Below the pieces are notes generated by a model. That model worked only from the letters and a program-made list of their open reading frames with translations. It ran no database searches and was not told where the DNA came from. Positions 43,239 to 52,368 of a stretch of DNA of 64,000 bases are shown here, in pieces. Within the stretch, counting starts at the first letter, position 1. Every line of letters begins with the position of its first letter. Where the stretch lies: the NCBI GenBank assembly GCA_965267535.1, contig OZ254082.1, positions 4,092,001 through 4,156,000 of the forward strand. Direction: 5' to 3'. Position numbers and translations under genes: made by a program. This DNA comes from CAXBNB01 sp965267535. GTDB lineage: Bacteria; Bacteroidota; Bacteroidia; Cytophagales; Cyclobacteriaceae.

Positions 43239-45797
43239 TTACTTATCTTCTTCCTCCTCTTTGGGAGCTTTCTTAGCCTTAGCTTTTTTCACTTTCAGCG
43301 TTAGTTCCTCAGACTTACCGTCATGGTCTGCCAACAAAGTATCGCCTTCCTTGATCTCACCTCTGAGTATTTCCTCTGCCACAGGATCTTCCAGGTATTT
43401 CTGTATCGCCCTATTCAGTGGTCTTGCTCCATATTGAGGGTCATATCCCTTCTCTGACAAGAAGTCTTTTGCTTTCTCTGTCAGTTCTACTTTATATCCC
43501 AGGTCAGTTATTCTGCTAAACAGTTTCTCGAGAGTGATATCAATAATCTTGTGAATGTCTTCACGCTCAAGCGAATTGAAGATGATCACATCGTCTAACC
43601 TGTTCAAAAACTCAGGACTGAACGTTTTCTTCAGTGCATTCTGAATTGTAGACTTCATGATTTCGTCCATGTTGTCTTTTCTGGCCTGCGTTGCAAAGCC
43701 AATCCCTGCACCGAAATCTTTCAGGTCTCTTACACCTATGTTAGAGGTCATGATGATGATGGTATTTCTGAAATCTACTTTTCGTCCCAGTCCATCAGTC
43801 AATACTCCATCATCGAGCACCTGTAGCAAAATATTGAATACATCGGGGTGTGCTTTTTCAATCTCATCGAGCAATACTACGCTGTAAGGCTTACGACGCA
43901 CTTTTTCGGTCAGCTGTCCACCTTCTTCATAGCCTACATATCCCGGAGGCGCCCCCACAAGTCGCGATACAGAAAACTTCTCCATGTATTCGCTCATGTC
44001 TATACGCACCAGCGCATCGTCCTTATCAAAGAGGTACTGCGAAAGCACCTTGGCCAATTCTGTTTTACCTACTCCGGTAGGCCCCAGGAACACAAACGAA
44101 CCGATTGGCTTTTGAGGATCTTTCAATCCTACACGCGTACGCTGTATGGCCTTTGAAAGCTTGGCGATAACTTCATTCTGCCCCACTACTTTCTTCTGCA
44201 AATCGTCGCGCATTTCCAATAGCTTATTGCTTTCATTCTGAGCTACCCGCTTAGCCGGCACACCGGTCATCATCGCGATTACCTCGGCCACATTATCCTC
44301 GTTTACCGTATAGCGCTGCGATTTGGTGTCTTCTTCCCACTTTGCTTTAGCTCTTTCCAGCTGCTCTATCAGCTTTTTCTCTTTATCTCTGAGTTGTGCC
44401 GCCTCTTCGTATTTCTGGCTTTTTACTACCTGATTCTTCAGTTTCTTGATCTCCTCGATAGATTCTTCCAGACTTACGATTTCGTCTGGCACGTAAATAT
44501 TGTTGATGTGCACACGCGACCCTGCTTCATCCAGCACGTCTATTGCCTTGTCTGGCAGAAAACGATCGCTAATGTACCGATCCGACAAGGTAACACACGC
44601 TTCCAGAGCTTCTGGAGTGTAGGTCACATTGTGGTGATCTTCGTATTTGTCTTTGATATTGTCCAGTATCTGGATGGTTTCTTCTACAGAAGTAGCATCT
44701 ACCATTACCATTTGAAAACGACGCGCCAGAGCACCGTCTTTTTCGATGTACTGACGGTACTCATCCAGAGTTGTAGCACCTATGCATTGGATTTCTCCAC
44801 GTGCCAGAGCAGGTTTAAACATATTGGACGCATCCAACGAACCGGATGCCCCTCCTGCTCCTACTATGGTGTGCAATTCATCGATGAAAAGAATAACCTC
44901 AGGAGATTTCTCTATTTCATTCATCACCGCCTTCATCCTTTCTTCAAACTGGCCTCTGTACTTGGTACCAGCCACTAAGGATGCCAGATCTAGCGTAACT
45001 ACCCTTTTTCCAAAGAGCACTCGGGATACTTTCTTTTGAATGATGCGAAGTGCCAACCCTTCGGCTATGGCAGTCTTACCAACTCCCGGCTCACCAATGA
45101 GGATGGGGTTATTTTTCTTTCTTCGGCTCAGTATCTGAGCTACACGCTCTATTTCTTTTTCTCTCCCTACTATAGGGTCAAGCTTGTCTTCTTCGGCAAA
45201 CTTAGTGAGGTCGCGACCAAAATTGTCCAGCACAGGAGTACGCGATTTTTCTGTAGACTTACCCCCTGCTCCCTCTTTGCCAGAAGAATGACTTTCTCCT
45301 CCAAACAAGCGCGAAGAATCTTCATCGGGTTCGTCAGTATCAGAAGATCCCATCGGGTTTTCCGTTTGGTATTCGAGCATCTCCTTTACCACATCATAGG
45401 CCACATCAAATTTGTCTAAAATCTGAGTACCTATGTTGTCTTCATCCCTGAGGATGGAGAGCAGCAAATGCTCAGTGCCTATAAGCTGACTTTTAAATAT
45501 TTTTGCTTCCAGATAAGTTATCTTAAGTACTTTCTCTGACTGGCGCGTTAGCGGTATATTGGCCAGATTTTTTACGTTGCTGGTGGCCGACCCTTTGGTG
45601 GCTCTTTCAATGGACGTTCTCAACTCGTCGAGTGACACGCCAAGCTTCTTTAGAAGACTGACTGCTACACCTTCACCCTCTCTCAACATACCCAGTATAA
45701 GATGCTCAGTGCCTATGTAATCATGCCCCAGACGAAGTGCCTCTTCCCGACTCAATGAGATGACTTCCTTTACCCTATTTGAAAATTTTGCTTCCAT
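43239..45797 (-). CDS. clpC: ATP-dependent Clp protease ATP-binding subunit ClpC
   Basis: AAA+ unfoldase that feeds ClpP. 852 residues in the classic order: two Clp_N repeats (about 1-145), AAA1 with G-E-P-G-V-G-K-T, a UVR-type middle segment (K-Y-E-E-A-A-Q-L-R-D-K-E), AAA2 with G-P-T-G-V-G-K-T, and a D2-small domain. An acidic linker (S-S-D-T-D-E-P-D-E-D) lies between N-domain and AAA1 and the end is K/E-rich. No mcsA/mcsB partners are nearby. Confidence 0.96.
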   Translation of the reverse strand: MEAKFSNRVKEVISLSREEALRLGHDYIGTEHLILGMLREGEGVAVSLLKKLGVSLDELRTSIERATKGSATSNVKNLANIPLTRQSEKVLKITYLEAKIFKSQLIGTEHLLLSILRDEDNIGTQILDKFDVAYDVVKEMLEYQTENPMGSSDTDEPDEDSSRLFGGESHSSGKEGAGGKSTEKSRTPVLDNFGRDLTKFAEEDKLDPIVGREKEIERVAQILSRRKKNNPILIGEPGVGKTAIAEGLALRIIQKKVSRVLFGKRVVTLDLASLVAGTKYRGQFEERMKAVMNEIEKSPEVILFIDELHTIVGAGGASGSLDASNMFKPALARGEIQCIGATTLDEYRQYIEKDGALARRFQMVMVDATSVEETIQILDNIKDKYEDHHNVTYTPEALEACVTLSDRYISDRFLPDKAIDVLDEAGSRVHINNIYVPDEIVSLEESIEEIKKLKNQVVKSQKYEEAAQLRDKEKKLIEQLERAKAKWEEDTKSQRYTVNEDNVAEVIAMMTGVPAKRVAQNESNKLLEMRDDLQKKVVGQNEVIAKLSKAIQRTRVGLKDPQKPIGSFVFLGPTGVGKTELAKVLSQYLFDKDDALVRIDMSEYMEKFSVSRLVGAPPGYVGYEEGGQLTEKVRRKPYSVVLLDEIEKAHPDVFNILLQVLDDGVLTDGLGRKVDFRNTIIIMTSNIGVRDLKDFGAGIGFATQARKDNMDEIMKSTIQNALKKTFSPEFLNRLDDVIIFNSLEREDIHKIIDITLEKLFSRITDLGYKVELTEKAKDFLSEKGYDPQYGARPLNRAIQKYLEDPVAEEILRGEIKEGDTLLADHDGKSEELTLKVKKAKAKKAPKEEEEDK

Positions 45798-45912
45798 GTC
45801 TGGTAGTTATATCTATACGTAGTAAAAATAATTTTTAATCTAACAAAAACTAAACTTTTCCCTAAAAACGAAAGAATTAAATCATACGTTGTGTTGCGTC
45901 CGACAGTTTCTG

Positions 45913-46515
45913 TTAAATATAGTTTCGGGATTCGGGTCCGCAACAAAATATCAAGTCTAATATACTGAGGTTTGGTGCAAATTTGCTACCAAACAATTGA
46001 GTATATGGAATTGATGTATGAATTTTTCTACGAATGTGGTCAATTTTGGGGTGAATGACCGATCTGAAATCTTCAAACGTAGAATCAGAAGCCTCAAGGT
46101 ACTTTTCACTGTACTTAATCTTCACATCCAACTCCAGCACTTTAAGACAGAATGACAGTATTTCAGAATTTAAATCCACCAACTTGTCGTGTTTTCCATA
46201 TACAAACTGGTGAATATAACTTTCATAATACTCAAAATAAGGGGATCTGTTGTAAGCCGATGTGATTGCTCGCCAATGGTCTTTCATCCAGTTTTCATCA
46301 TAGTTGATGCGCATCTGACCAGTCGGAATTTTCTTGTTAGCGCCCGATACTGGCACAGATAAGGGTAAGACTTTGTTGGATGTGAGAATATAGCAGCGAT
46401 TACGATATGTTTGTTTGACAAAGTGCTCGTGGATGTCAATACATATTTCGGATTGATTTTTTATCAAACTGAAATATTCAAGTGGCGGGAAGTATTGACT
46501 TTCTATGACCAGCAT
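45913..46515 (-). CDS. WbqC-like family protein
   Basis: A 200-residue protein matching the WbqC-like family: Q-Y-F-P-P-L-E-Y-F near the N-terminus, Q-T-Y-R-N-R-C-Y-I-L, L-S-V-P-V and the D-H-W-R-A-I-T-S-A-Y-N-R-S-P-Y-F-E-Y-Y core. The family occurs in O-antigen clusters and elsewhere in Bacteroidota; the reaction is unknown. It starts at the last base of the tsaC stop, so the two are coupled. Confidence 0.88.
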   Translation of the reverse strand: MLVIESQYFPPLEYFSLIKNQSEICIDIHEHFVKQTYRNRCYILTSNKVLPLSVPVSGANKKIPTGQMRINYDENWMKDHWRAITSAYNRSPYFEYYESYIHQFVYGKHDKLVDLNSEILSFCLKVLELDVKIKYSEKYLEASDSTFEDFRSVIHPKIDHIRRKIHTSIPYTQLFGSKFAPNLSILDLIFCCGPESRNYI

Positions 46516-47153
46516 TAACCAATAGCCTCCACATCTCCCAAGCCTTCTCTTACGATAAGCGGCTCATTGCCTGTATAATCTATTACCGTACTGGGTGTAA
46601 TACTCCCATATCCTCCGTCTATAACTACATCCACCAGCCCGTCAAATTTTTCAAGAATCAGCTCAGGGTCTGTGGAGTATTCAATCACTTCGTCCTCATC
46701 TTTGATAGAAGTAGTGAGAATGGGATTGCCAAGCTGGCGTACTATCTCTCTGGGGATATTATTATCGGGCACTCGTATACCCACCGTCTTTTTCGAAGCA
46801 TTCAATATCTTGGGCACCTTATTGCTCGAATTGAGGATAAATGTATAGGGGCCGGGCAGTGTTTTTTTCATCAATTTAAATACCGGCGTGGGCAAACTAC
46901 GCGTGTATTCCGATATGTGGGACAAGTCATAACAGATGAAGGAAAGATTCACTTTTTTGCCCTTCCATTGCTTTATCCTTTTGATTTTATCCAGTGCCTT
47001 GGAACTAAATATATCACAGCCGATTCCATAAACCGTATCGGTGGGGTAAATCACCACACCGCCGGCGCGCAGTACTTTGACTACCTGCTCTATTTTGCCC
47101 GGATCAGGATTGTCGGCATATAGTTTGATAAATTGAGTTTCCATAAAAAGCAT
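46515..47153 (-). CDS. L-threonylcarbamoyladenylate synthase (Sua5/YrdC/YciO)
   Basis: Makes threonylcarbamoyl-AMP for the t6A modification of ANN-decoding tRNAs. 212 residues (209 if the ATG at 47144 is used). Core features: G-G-V-V-I-Y-P-T-D-T-V-Y-G-I-G, K-R-I-K-Q-W-K-G-K-K, L-P-G-P-Y-T-F-I-L, and G-I-R-V-P-D. The K-Q-W-K-G-K-K variant for K-x-R is nearer to the YciO branch, so the tRNA role is likely but not certain. Confidence 0.87.
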   Translation of the reverse strand: MLFMETQFIKLYADNPDPGKIEQVVKVLRAGGVVIYPTDTVYGIGCDIFSSKALDKIKRIKQWKGKKVNLSFICYDLSHISEYTRSLPTPVFKLMKKTLPGPYTFILNSSNKVPKILNASKKTVGIRVPDNNIPREIVRQLGNPILTTSIKDEDEVIEYSTDPELILEKFDGLVDVVIDGGYGSITPSTVIDYTGNEPLIVREGLGDVEAIG

Positions 47154-47680
47154 CTACACCTGTGAATATTGCGAATATACAGCCTATTCCTGTTTAGACT
47201 CTACTGAGAAACACTTTCATTTCCATTTTAAGGCTAAAGAGGACGATTTACAGCAATTTCTGAAGCATATTTTTCTTATTTGGCGCTAACTTTTTAAGTG
47301 AAATGAACGATTTTTCATTAACCAAAATATCCATATCTGATCCTTTGGACGATAGTCTCAGACATGACATCTATTGTGTTGAGTGAGGTTCGAAGTGTAC
47401 CTTATACATCTTCACCTCACCCCGGTATAGCTAACATTCCTGAGGCTTTCTAATCCTTCTTTGTCATATTCAGGAATAGCCTAAAACCCGACAGGTTTAA
47501 TGACCACAAACGCCTAACTTACCTCAGTTGAAGAGATAGAAACCTGCCAGGTATCGCCCCTCTTACCTCAACTTGACAAAGTAGGGCTAAGCTGAGTCTG
47601 TTTATTCTACTACTAGCAAAACACAATCCTTGATGAAAATATTTTGAAACCCTCTCTAAGCGGTTAGTTTTGCGCCCGTT
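47154..47680. other. 527-nt gap without a gene
   Basis: Contains the mltG promoter at its right end. Around 47491-47552 there is a weak inverted pair (ACAGGTTT / AAACCTGC) and a loose direct repeat of CTTACCTCA at 47518 and 47562, perhaps a decayed intergenic repeat. No coding signal or tRNA seen. Confidence 0.5.
47643..47672 (+). promoter_or_regulatory. Promoter of mltG
   Basis: TTTG (47643-47646), an 18-nt spacer and TAGTTTTG (47665-47672): both elements exact. The ATG follows after 8 nt, predicting a leader of only a few bases. Confidence 0.75.
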
Positions 47681-48715
47681 ATGAAAAAACACAAAGTACT
47701 CGCCATTGTCATCATCGTGTTTTCCACCTTGCTGACCTCATTTGCCTTCTACTTTTTTCAGGTAGTTTATTCTCCCAATTTTCTGGTGCAAGGACAGGGC
47801 AAGCCTCTGATAATTCCTACAGGTTCTACATTTAAGGACGTGCAGAAAACCGTATTTGATCAGCGCTATGCCAATGACCTGATCAGTTTTAGTTTTTTGT
47901 CAAAAATCATGGGATATCAGGAAAATGTAAAACCGGGCTTGTACTACATAGAACCCGACATGAGTAATATTGAGGTGGTGCGACTCCTTCGTTCTGGGGC
48001 ACAAACTCCTGTAAATATTACTTTCAACAACGCTAGACTGCTGGAGGATTTAGCAGAAAAAATCACCAAAAATCTGGAAATGACACCTGAGGCTTTTCTG
48101 GCCTACACGCGTCAGTCAGGAGTGCAACAAGCACTGGGGTTTGATAGTCTGTCTATCATCGGCTTGTTTATCCCCAATACCTACCAGGTATACTGGAATA
48201 CCAGTCCGGAAAGCTTGCTCGAGCGAATGAAAAAAGAATACGACAAATTCTGGACGGATGAAAGACTCCAAAAGGCCAATGCACTTAACATGACCCCCAA
48301 AGAGGTGTCTGTTCTGGCTTCTATTGTGCAAGCTGAAACAGCCAATCCTAACGAGCTCAAACGGGTAGCCGGACTGTATATCAACCGCCTCAACAGGGGT
48401 ATAGCTTTACAAGCTGACCCTACACTGGTTTTTGCTGCTCAGGATTTTACGATCAAGCGTGTACTGAATGTACACAAGGAAATTGACTCTCCTTTCAACA
48501 CCTACATGCACAAAGGACTGCCTCCCGGACCTATAAATATGCCCGAAAAAAGAGCGTTAGACGCTGTGCTCAACTACGAGAAACATAAGTATATCTATAT
48601 GTGTGCAAAAGAGGATTTTTCTGAAAACCACAACTTTGCTACAAATCTGAGAGACCACCTGAGAAACGCTGAAAAATACCAAAGAGCACTAAACAAAGCC
48701 CGTGTTTTCAAATAA
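47681..48715 (+). CDS. mltG: Endolytic murein transglycosylase MltG
   Basis: Inner-membrane lytic enzyme that cuts nascent glycan strands and sets their length. 344 residues: one N-terminal transmembrane helix (about 6-27), a LysM-like region, and the YceG catalytic domain with L-A-S-I-V-Q-A-E-T (catalytic Glu), A-G-L-Y-I-N-R-L, L-Q-A-D-P-T-L-V-F, and the ending L-P-P-G-P-I-N-M-P. Normal length. The next gene follows after 6 nt. Confidence 0.95.
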   Translation: MKKHKVLAIVIIVFSTLLTSFAFYFFQVVYSPNFLVQGQGKPLIIPTGSTFKDVQKTVFDQRYANDLISFSFLSKIMGYQENVKPGLYYIEPDMSNIEVVRLLRSGAQTPVNITFNNARLLEDLAEKITKNLEMTPEAFLAYTRQSGVQQALGFDSLSIIGLFIPNTYQVYWNTSPESLLERMKKEYDKFWTDERLQKANALNMTPKEVSVLASIVQAETANPNELKRVAGLYINRLNRGIALQADPTLVFAAQDFTIKRVLNVHKEIDSPFNTYMHKGLPPGPINMPEKRALDAVLNYEKHKYIYMCAKEDFSENHNFATNLRDHLRNAEKYQRALNKARVFK

Positions 48716-48721
48716 AGCACC

Positions 48722-49051
48722 ATGAATTCCAATTTCTTCGAAGATGTGTATGACGTAGTTCGGTTGATCCCCAAAGGGAGAGCTACCAGCTACGGAGCTA
48801 TTGCAAATTTTCTGGGATCGAAAATCAGTGCCCGAATGGTGGGATGGGCAATGAACGCAGCGCATCAGGACGATTCCATACCTGCACAGCGGGTTGTAAA
48901 CCGAAATGGCCTGCTCAGTGGAAAAATGCACTTTGGAACACCCACACGAATGCAGGAGCTACTGGAAGCAGATGGTGTGACCGTAGAAAACGATCAGATC
49001 AAAAACTTTAAAGCTGTTTTTTGGGATCCTGCTATTGAGCTGGAGATTTAG
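48722..49051 (+). CDS. Alkyltransferase-like (ATL/MGMT-like) protein without catalytic cysteine
   Basis: A 109-residue protein with the DNA-binding fold of O6-alkylguanine transferases: I-P-K-G-R-A-T-S-Y-G-A-I-A near residue 16 and V-G-W-A-M-N-A-A. Where active enzymes have P-C-H-R-V, this has P-A-Q-R-V at residues 54-58, so it cannot accept an alkyl group. Such ATL proteins flag alkylated bases for nucleotide excision repair. It follows mltG by 6 nt, and its 3' end overlaps the convergent symporter gene by 20 nt. Confidence 0.9.
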   Translation: MNSNFFEDVYDVVRLIPKGRATSYGAIANFLGSKISARMVGWAMNAAHQDDSIPAQRVVNRNGLLSGKMHFGTPTRMQELLEADGVTVENDQIKNFKAVFWDPAIELEI

Positions 49052-50486
49052 CCTCCTGCCCGGTAGCAATCGCCCAAAGCCCTACAAAAGTCAGCAATCC
49101 ATTGACCAGCAGCAATTCAAACCCAAACTGATACCCCCCAAACAAAGTCGATGAATTGGCATTGAGGATGTAGGTAAGCACCGGAGCTCCTATACATACC
49201 AGTGGGGCATACGTATCTTTTATCTTTTTTCGAGTAAAAAGCCCAAAACTATACAACCCAAGCAACGGCCCGTAGGTGTAGCCCGCAACTTTAAATACCG
49301 CCACAATCACACTATCGTCATTGAGAGCCTTAAACACCATAATCACCACAAGGATGAGCAGTGAAAACCCCAGGTGAATCATCATTCTGGGTTTCTTGTC
49401 ACTTTCTTTGGGGTCTTTGTTTAGAAAATCGACATAAAACGATGTGGTAAGTGCTGTAAGGGCAGAATCGGCACTTGAATATGCTGCCGCGGTAATGCCC
49501 AAAAGAAAAACAATCCCCCCTGCGATATGAAATTCATTGATGGCTAAAAGTGGATAAAGGTTATCTGAACGATCGGGCAAGGCAACTCCCTGCACCTGTG
49601 CATAATGATAGAGTAACACTCCCAAAGCCAGAAACAACAGATTCACAAAAATCAAAGACGTACTAAACCAAAGTACATTTTTCTGAGCATCTTTCAGGTT
49701 GCGGCAGGTAAGGTTTTTTTGCATCATATCCTGATCCAGACCTGTCATCACGATAGCAATGAATGCTCCGGAGAAAAACTGTTTGTAGAAATTGCCGGGC
49801 GCTTTCCAATCCCATACAAATGTGGTAGACAAAGGGCTGTCGGCTATAGTAGCCACTACGGCGGAAAAACCCATATCCAAATCCGATGCTATAAAACCAA
49901 TACTGATAACTACAGCCAATAGCATAAAAAAAGTTTGGAGCGTATCTGTCCATACTATCGTCTTAATACCTCCCTGAAATGTATAAAGCCAGATGAGCGC
50001 AATCGTGACAATCACCGACACAGCAAAAGGGATATTAAACGCATCGAAAAAGGCTATCTGTAACACTCCGGCTACTAAAAACAACCGGAATGAGGCTCCT
50101 ATAACCCGCGAAATAAGAAAAAACAAAGCCCCGGTCTTATAGGATTTTGTGCCAAATCGGGTTTCCAAATACTGATAGATGGATACCAGATTGAGTTTAT
50201 AATACAAAGGCAATAGCACTGTAGCGATTACAAAATAGCCTACGAGGTAACCCAGCACCATCTGGAAATAAGACCAGTTGCTATTGCCTACCTCTCCCGG
50301 CACGGAGATAAACGTAACCCCGGAAAGAGATGCCCCTATCATACCAAAAGCCACCACATACCAGGGCGATTGACGGTTTGCAGTAAAAAAAGATTCGGAA
50401 GTACTGCCTCCTGCTGTGATTTTTGCGATGAGCATGAGTACGCCAAAGTAACCAGCGATAATGGTAAAGACTAACAGTGGATTCAT
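49032..50486 (-). CDS. Sodium:solute symporter
   Basis: A 484-residue member of the SSS family with about 13 helices. G-A-S-L-S-G-V-T-F-I-S-V-P-G near 52, R-F-G-T-K-S-Y near 110, and the G-L-D-Q-D-M-M-Q-K-N-L-T signature near 255. The solute is not identifiable; relatives carry sugars, amino acids or sialic acid. It is monocistronic and divergent from the desaturase. Confidence 0.9.
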   Translation of the reverse strand: MNPLLVFTIIAGYFGVLMLIAKITAGGSTSESFFTANRQSPWYVVAFGMIGASLSGVTFISVPGEVGNSNWSYFQMVLGYLVGYFVIATVLLPLYYKLNLVSIYQYLETRFGTKSYKTGALFFLISRVIGASFRLFLVAGVLQIAFFDAFNIPFAVSVIVTIALIWLYTFQGGIKTIVWTDTLQTFFMLLAVVISIGFIASDLDMGFSAVVATIADSPLSTTFVWDWKAPGNFYKQFFSGAFIAIVMTGLDQDMMQKNLTCRNLKDAQKNVLWFSTSLIFVNLLFLALGVLLYHYAQVQGVALPDRSDNLYPLLAINEFHIAGGIVFLLGITAAAYSSADSALTALTTSFYVDFLNKDPKESDKKPRMMIHLGFSLLILVVIMVFKALNDDSVIVAVFKVAGYTYGPLLGLYSFGLFTRKKIKDTYAPLVCIGAPVLTYILNANSSTLFGGYQFGFELLLVNGLLTFVGLWAIATGQEAKSPAQ

Positions 50487-50551
50487 GGATTATTGTCTAG
50501 TATGAAAAAAGCAAACATACTATAATTGTATCTTATGAATTATTTAATAGT

Positions 50552-50559
50552 TAGATTTG
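50552..50559 (+). promoter_or_regulatory. -7 promoter element of the desaturase gene
   Basis: TAGATTTG, an exact TAnnTTTG match, 16 nt before the ATG at 50576. No clear -33 TTTG. Confidence 0.45.
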
Positions 50560-50575
50560 CTAAAATTGATAATTT

Positions 50576-51694
50576 ATGAATGAACCTCAGCGGATCTTCT
50601 TCAACAACGAAGATAAAAACTCCAACGATTTTACAAATACGCTTACCAAAAGAGTAAATCAATATTTTAAGGATAAAGGCATATCGAAGTACGGCAACAG
50701 TGAAATGTATTTCAAGACCGTATTTATGCTCGCGCTATTTCTTGTTCCATTTGCACTGATCATCACCCTCCAACCCACTCTATGGGTTGCTTTCCTCCTA
50801 TGCTGCGTGATGGGCCTGGGCATGGCCGGCATTGGTTTGTCGGTAATGCACGACGCTATACACGGTGCATACTCTAAAAATCAAACAATAAACAAAATAC
50901 TGGGCTACACCCTAAATCTGGTAGGTGGCAATGCTCTCAACTGGAAAATACAACATAATGTAAAGCATCACACCTACCCCAATACACACGATCATGATGA
51001 GGACATAGCTCCAAAACTAATCTTGCGGCTGTCGCCCTACTCGAGTATATCGGGTGTACATCGCTACCAGCACATCTACGCCTGGATACTTTACGGGTTG
51101 GGTACTTTCTTTTGGGTTACTTTTAAGGATTTTATCAAAATCCTTAATTTTTATAAAGAAGGCTGGCTTCAAAAAAACACCAACAGTATCGCCGGGGAAA
51201 TAGCCATCCTTATCATTTCCAAGGTCATATATTACGGCTACATTATTGGCCTGCCTTTGATGCTCACAGACTACACCGGTTTACAGATCTTTGCGGGATT
51301 TTTCAGCATGCATGTACTCGCTGGTCTGGGGCTGGCTGTTATCTTTCAGCCATCTCACCTAATGGAGGAAGTAGTATACCCTACACCCAACGAAAAGGGA
51401 AAACTACCCTACTCGCGAATTGTACACCAGCTCTACACCTCAGTAAACTTTGCCAACAGCAACAAACTGATCACCTGGTATGGTGGAGGCTTAAACTACC
51501 AAATAGAACATCATCTCTTTCCTCAGATTTGCCATGTGCACTATCCTAAGCTGGCCAATATAGTAAAACAAACAGCCCGAGAGTACAACATTCCCTACTA
51601 CAGCAAAAAAGGGTTTAGGGAAGCCCTACGAGAGCACAACAAAATGCTAAAATGGCTAGGCAGCCCGGAAAGCAACCTTGCTCCGGCAGTGTAG
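50576..51694 (+). CDS. Front-end type fatty acid desaturase
   Basis: Di-iron membrane desaturase of 372 residues. Three histidine boxes: H-D-A-I-H near 97, H-N-V-K-H-H near 131, and Q-I-E-H-H near 311. Gln in place of the first His of the third box is typical of front-end (delta-5/delta-6-like) enzymes. Four or more hydrophobic helices. Electron donor is not fused (no cytochrome b5 domain). Likely adjusts membrane lipid unsaturation. Confidence 0.92.
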   Translation: MNEPQRIFFNNEDKNSNDFTNTLTKRVNQYFKDKGISKYGNSEMYFKTVFMLALFLVPFALIITLQPTLWVAFLLCCVMGLGMAGIGLSVMHDAIHGAYSKNQTINKILGYTLNLVGGNALNWKIQHNVKHHTYPNTHDHDEDIAPKLILRLSPYSSISGVHRYQHIYAWILYGLGTFFWVTFKDFIKILNFYKEGWLQKNTNSIAGEIAILIISKVIYYGYIIGLPLMLTDYTGLQIFAGFFSMHVLAGLGLAVIFQPSHLMEEVVYPTPNEKGKLPYSRIVHQLYTSVNFANSNKLITWYGGGLNYQIEHHLFPQICHVHYPKLANIVKQTAREYNIPYYSKKGFREALREHNKMLKWLGSPESNLAPAV

Positions 51695-51708
51695 TCTATA
51701 GCTTTTTT

Positions 51709-52368
51709 CTAGTCAAAAATAAAATCGAGGGAAAAAGCTGAAAACGCGGGTATTATCAAATCAGCAGATTGGTAATTATCCAATGGCACGTAACCTTTCG
51801 GGGGTATTGCGACTACCGTCATGCCAGCTGCCTTTGCTGCAGCCACACCCGAAACCGAGTCTTCAAAAACCAGACACTTGCCCGGCATTACATCCAGCGC
51901 TGCAGCAGCTTTGAGGTATATTTCCGGGTCGGGTTTCCCCTTCATTACATCATCAGCTGTACAAATCACAGAAAAAACCTCCGTGGCTCTAATCTTATGC
52001 AAAACAGCGGGAACCACACTGGCAGGAGAGTTAGTAACCAACCCCAGGGGCATGTGTTGATGCTCTAAAAAAGCGATCAACCGACGTACGCCTTCTATTT
52101 CCACTCCCTCTTGTATAATCAGGTCAATTACTCTTTCTATCACCTCCTGTTCTACTACCTCCTTGGACTTATTTTGCCAGGGAAACAACGTGAACCAATA
52201 GTCCGTCACTTCCTGGGTGGTCATTCTGCTGGTTTTGGTCGAATGTGCCTCGGATACCGGCACCCCAAGCTCTCCAAACACTTCTTCTTCGGCGCATTTC
52301 CAAAGGGGTTCTGAATCGACCAGCACTCCATCCATATCAAATAGCACGGCTTCAAATCTGCTGCTCAT
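51709..52368 (-). CDS. HAD-superfamily sugar phosphatase (HxpB-like)
   Basis: A 219-residue HAD hydrolase of the beta-phosphoglucomutase-like subfamily. Nucleophile motif D-M-D-G-V-L-V-D-S at 11-19, T-N-S-P-A in motif II, K-G-K-P-D-P-E motif III and F-E-D-S-V-S-G motif IV. The N-terminus and cap (E-P-L-W-K-C-A-E) recall E. coli HxpB, which removes phosphate from hexitol and 2-deoxyglucose phosphates. Stop and next start overlap by 4 nt with the IMPACT gene. Confidence 0.88.
   Translation of the reverse strand: MSSRFEAVLFDMDGVLVDSEPLWKCAEEEVFGELGVPVSEAHSTKTSRMTTQEVTDYWFTLFPWQNKSKEVVEQEVIERVIDLIIQEGVEIEGVRRLIAFLEHQHMPLGLVTNSPASVVPAVLHKIRATEVFSVICTADDVMKGKPDPEIYLKAAAALDVMPGKCLVFEDSVSGVAAAKAAGMTVVAIPPKGYVPLDNYQSADLIIPAFSAFSLDFIFD

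Noticed and set aside
47491..47552. ACAGGTTT / AAACCTGC inverted pair
   Set aside because: Only 7 of 8 matches with a 41-nt loop; not distinguishable from chance, though it may be a decayed repeat.
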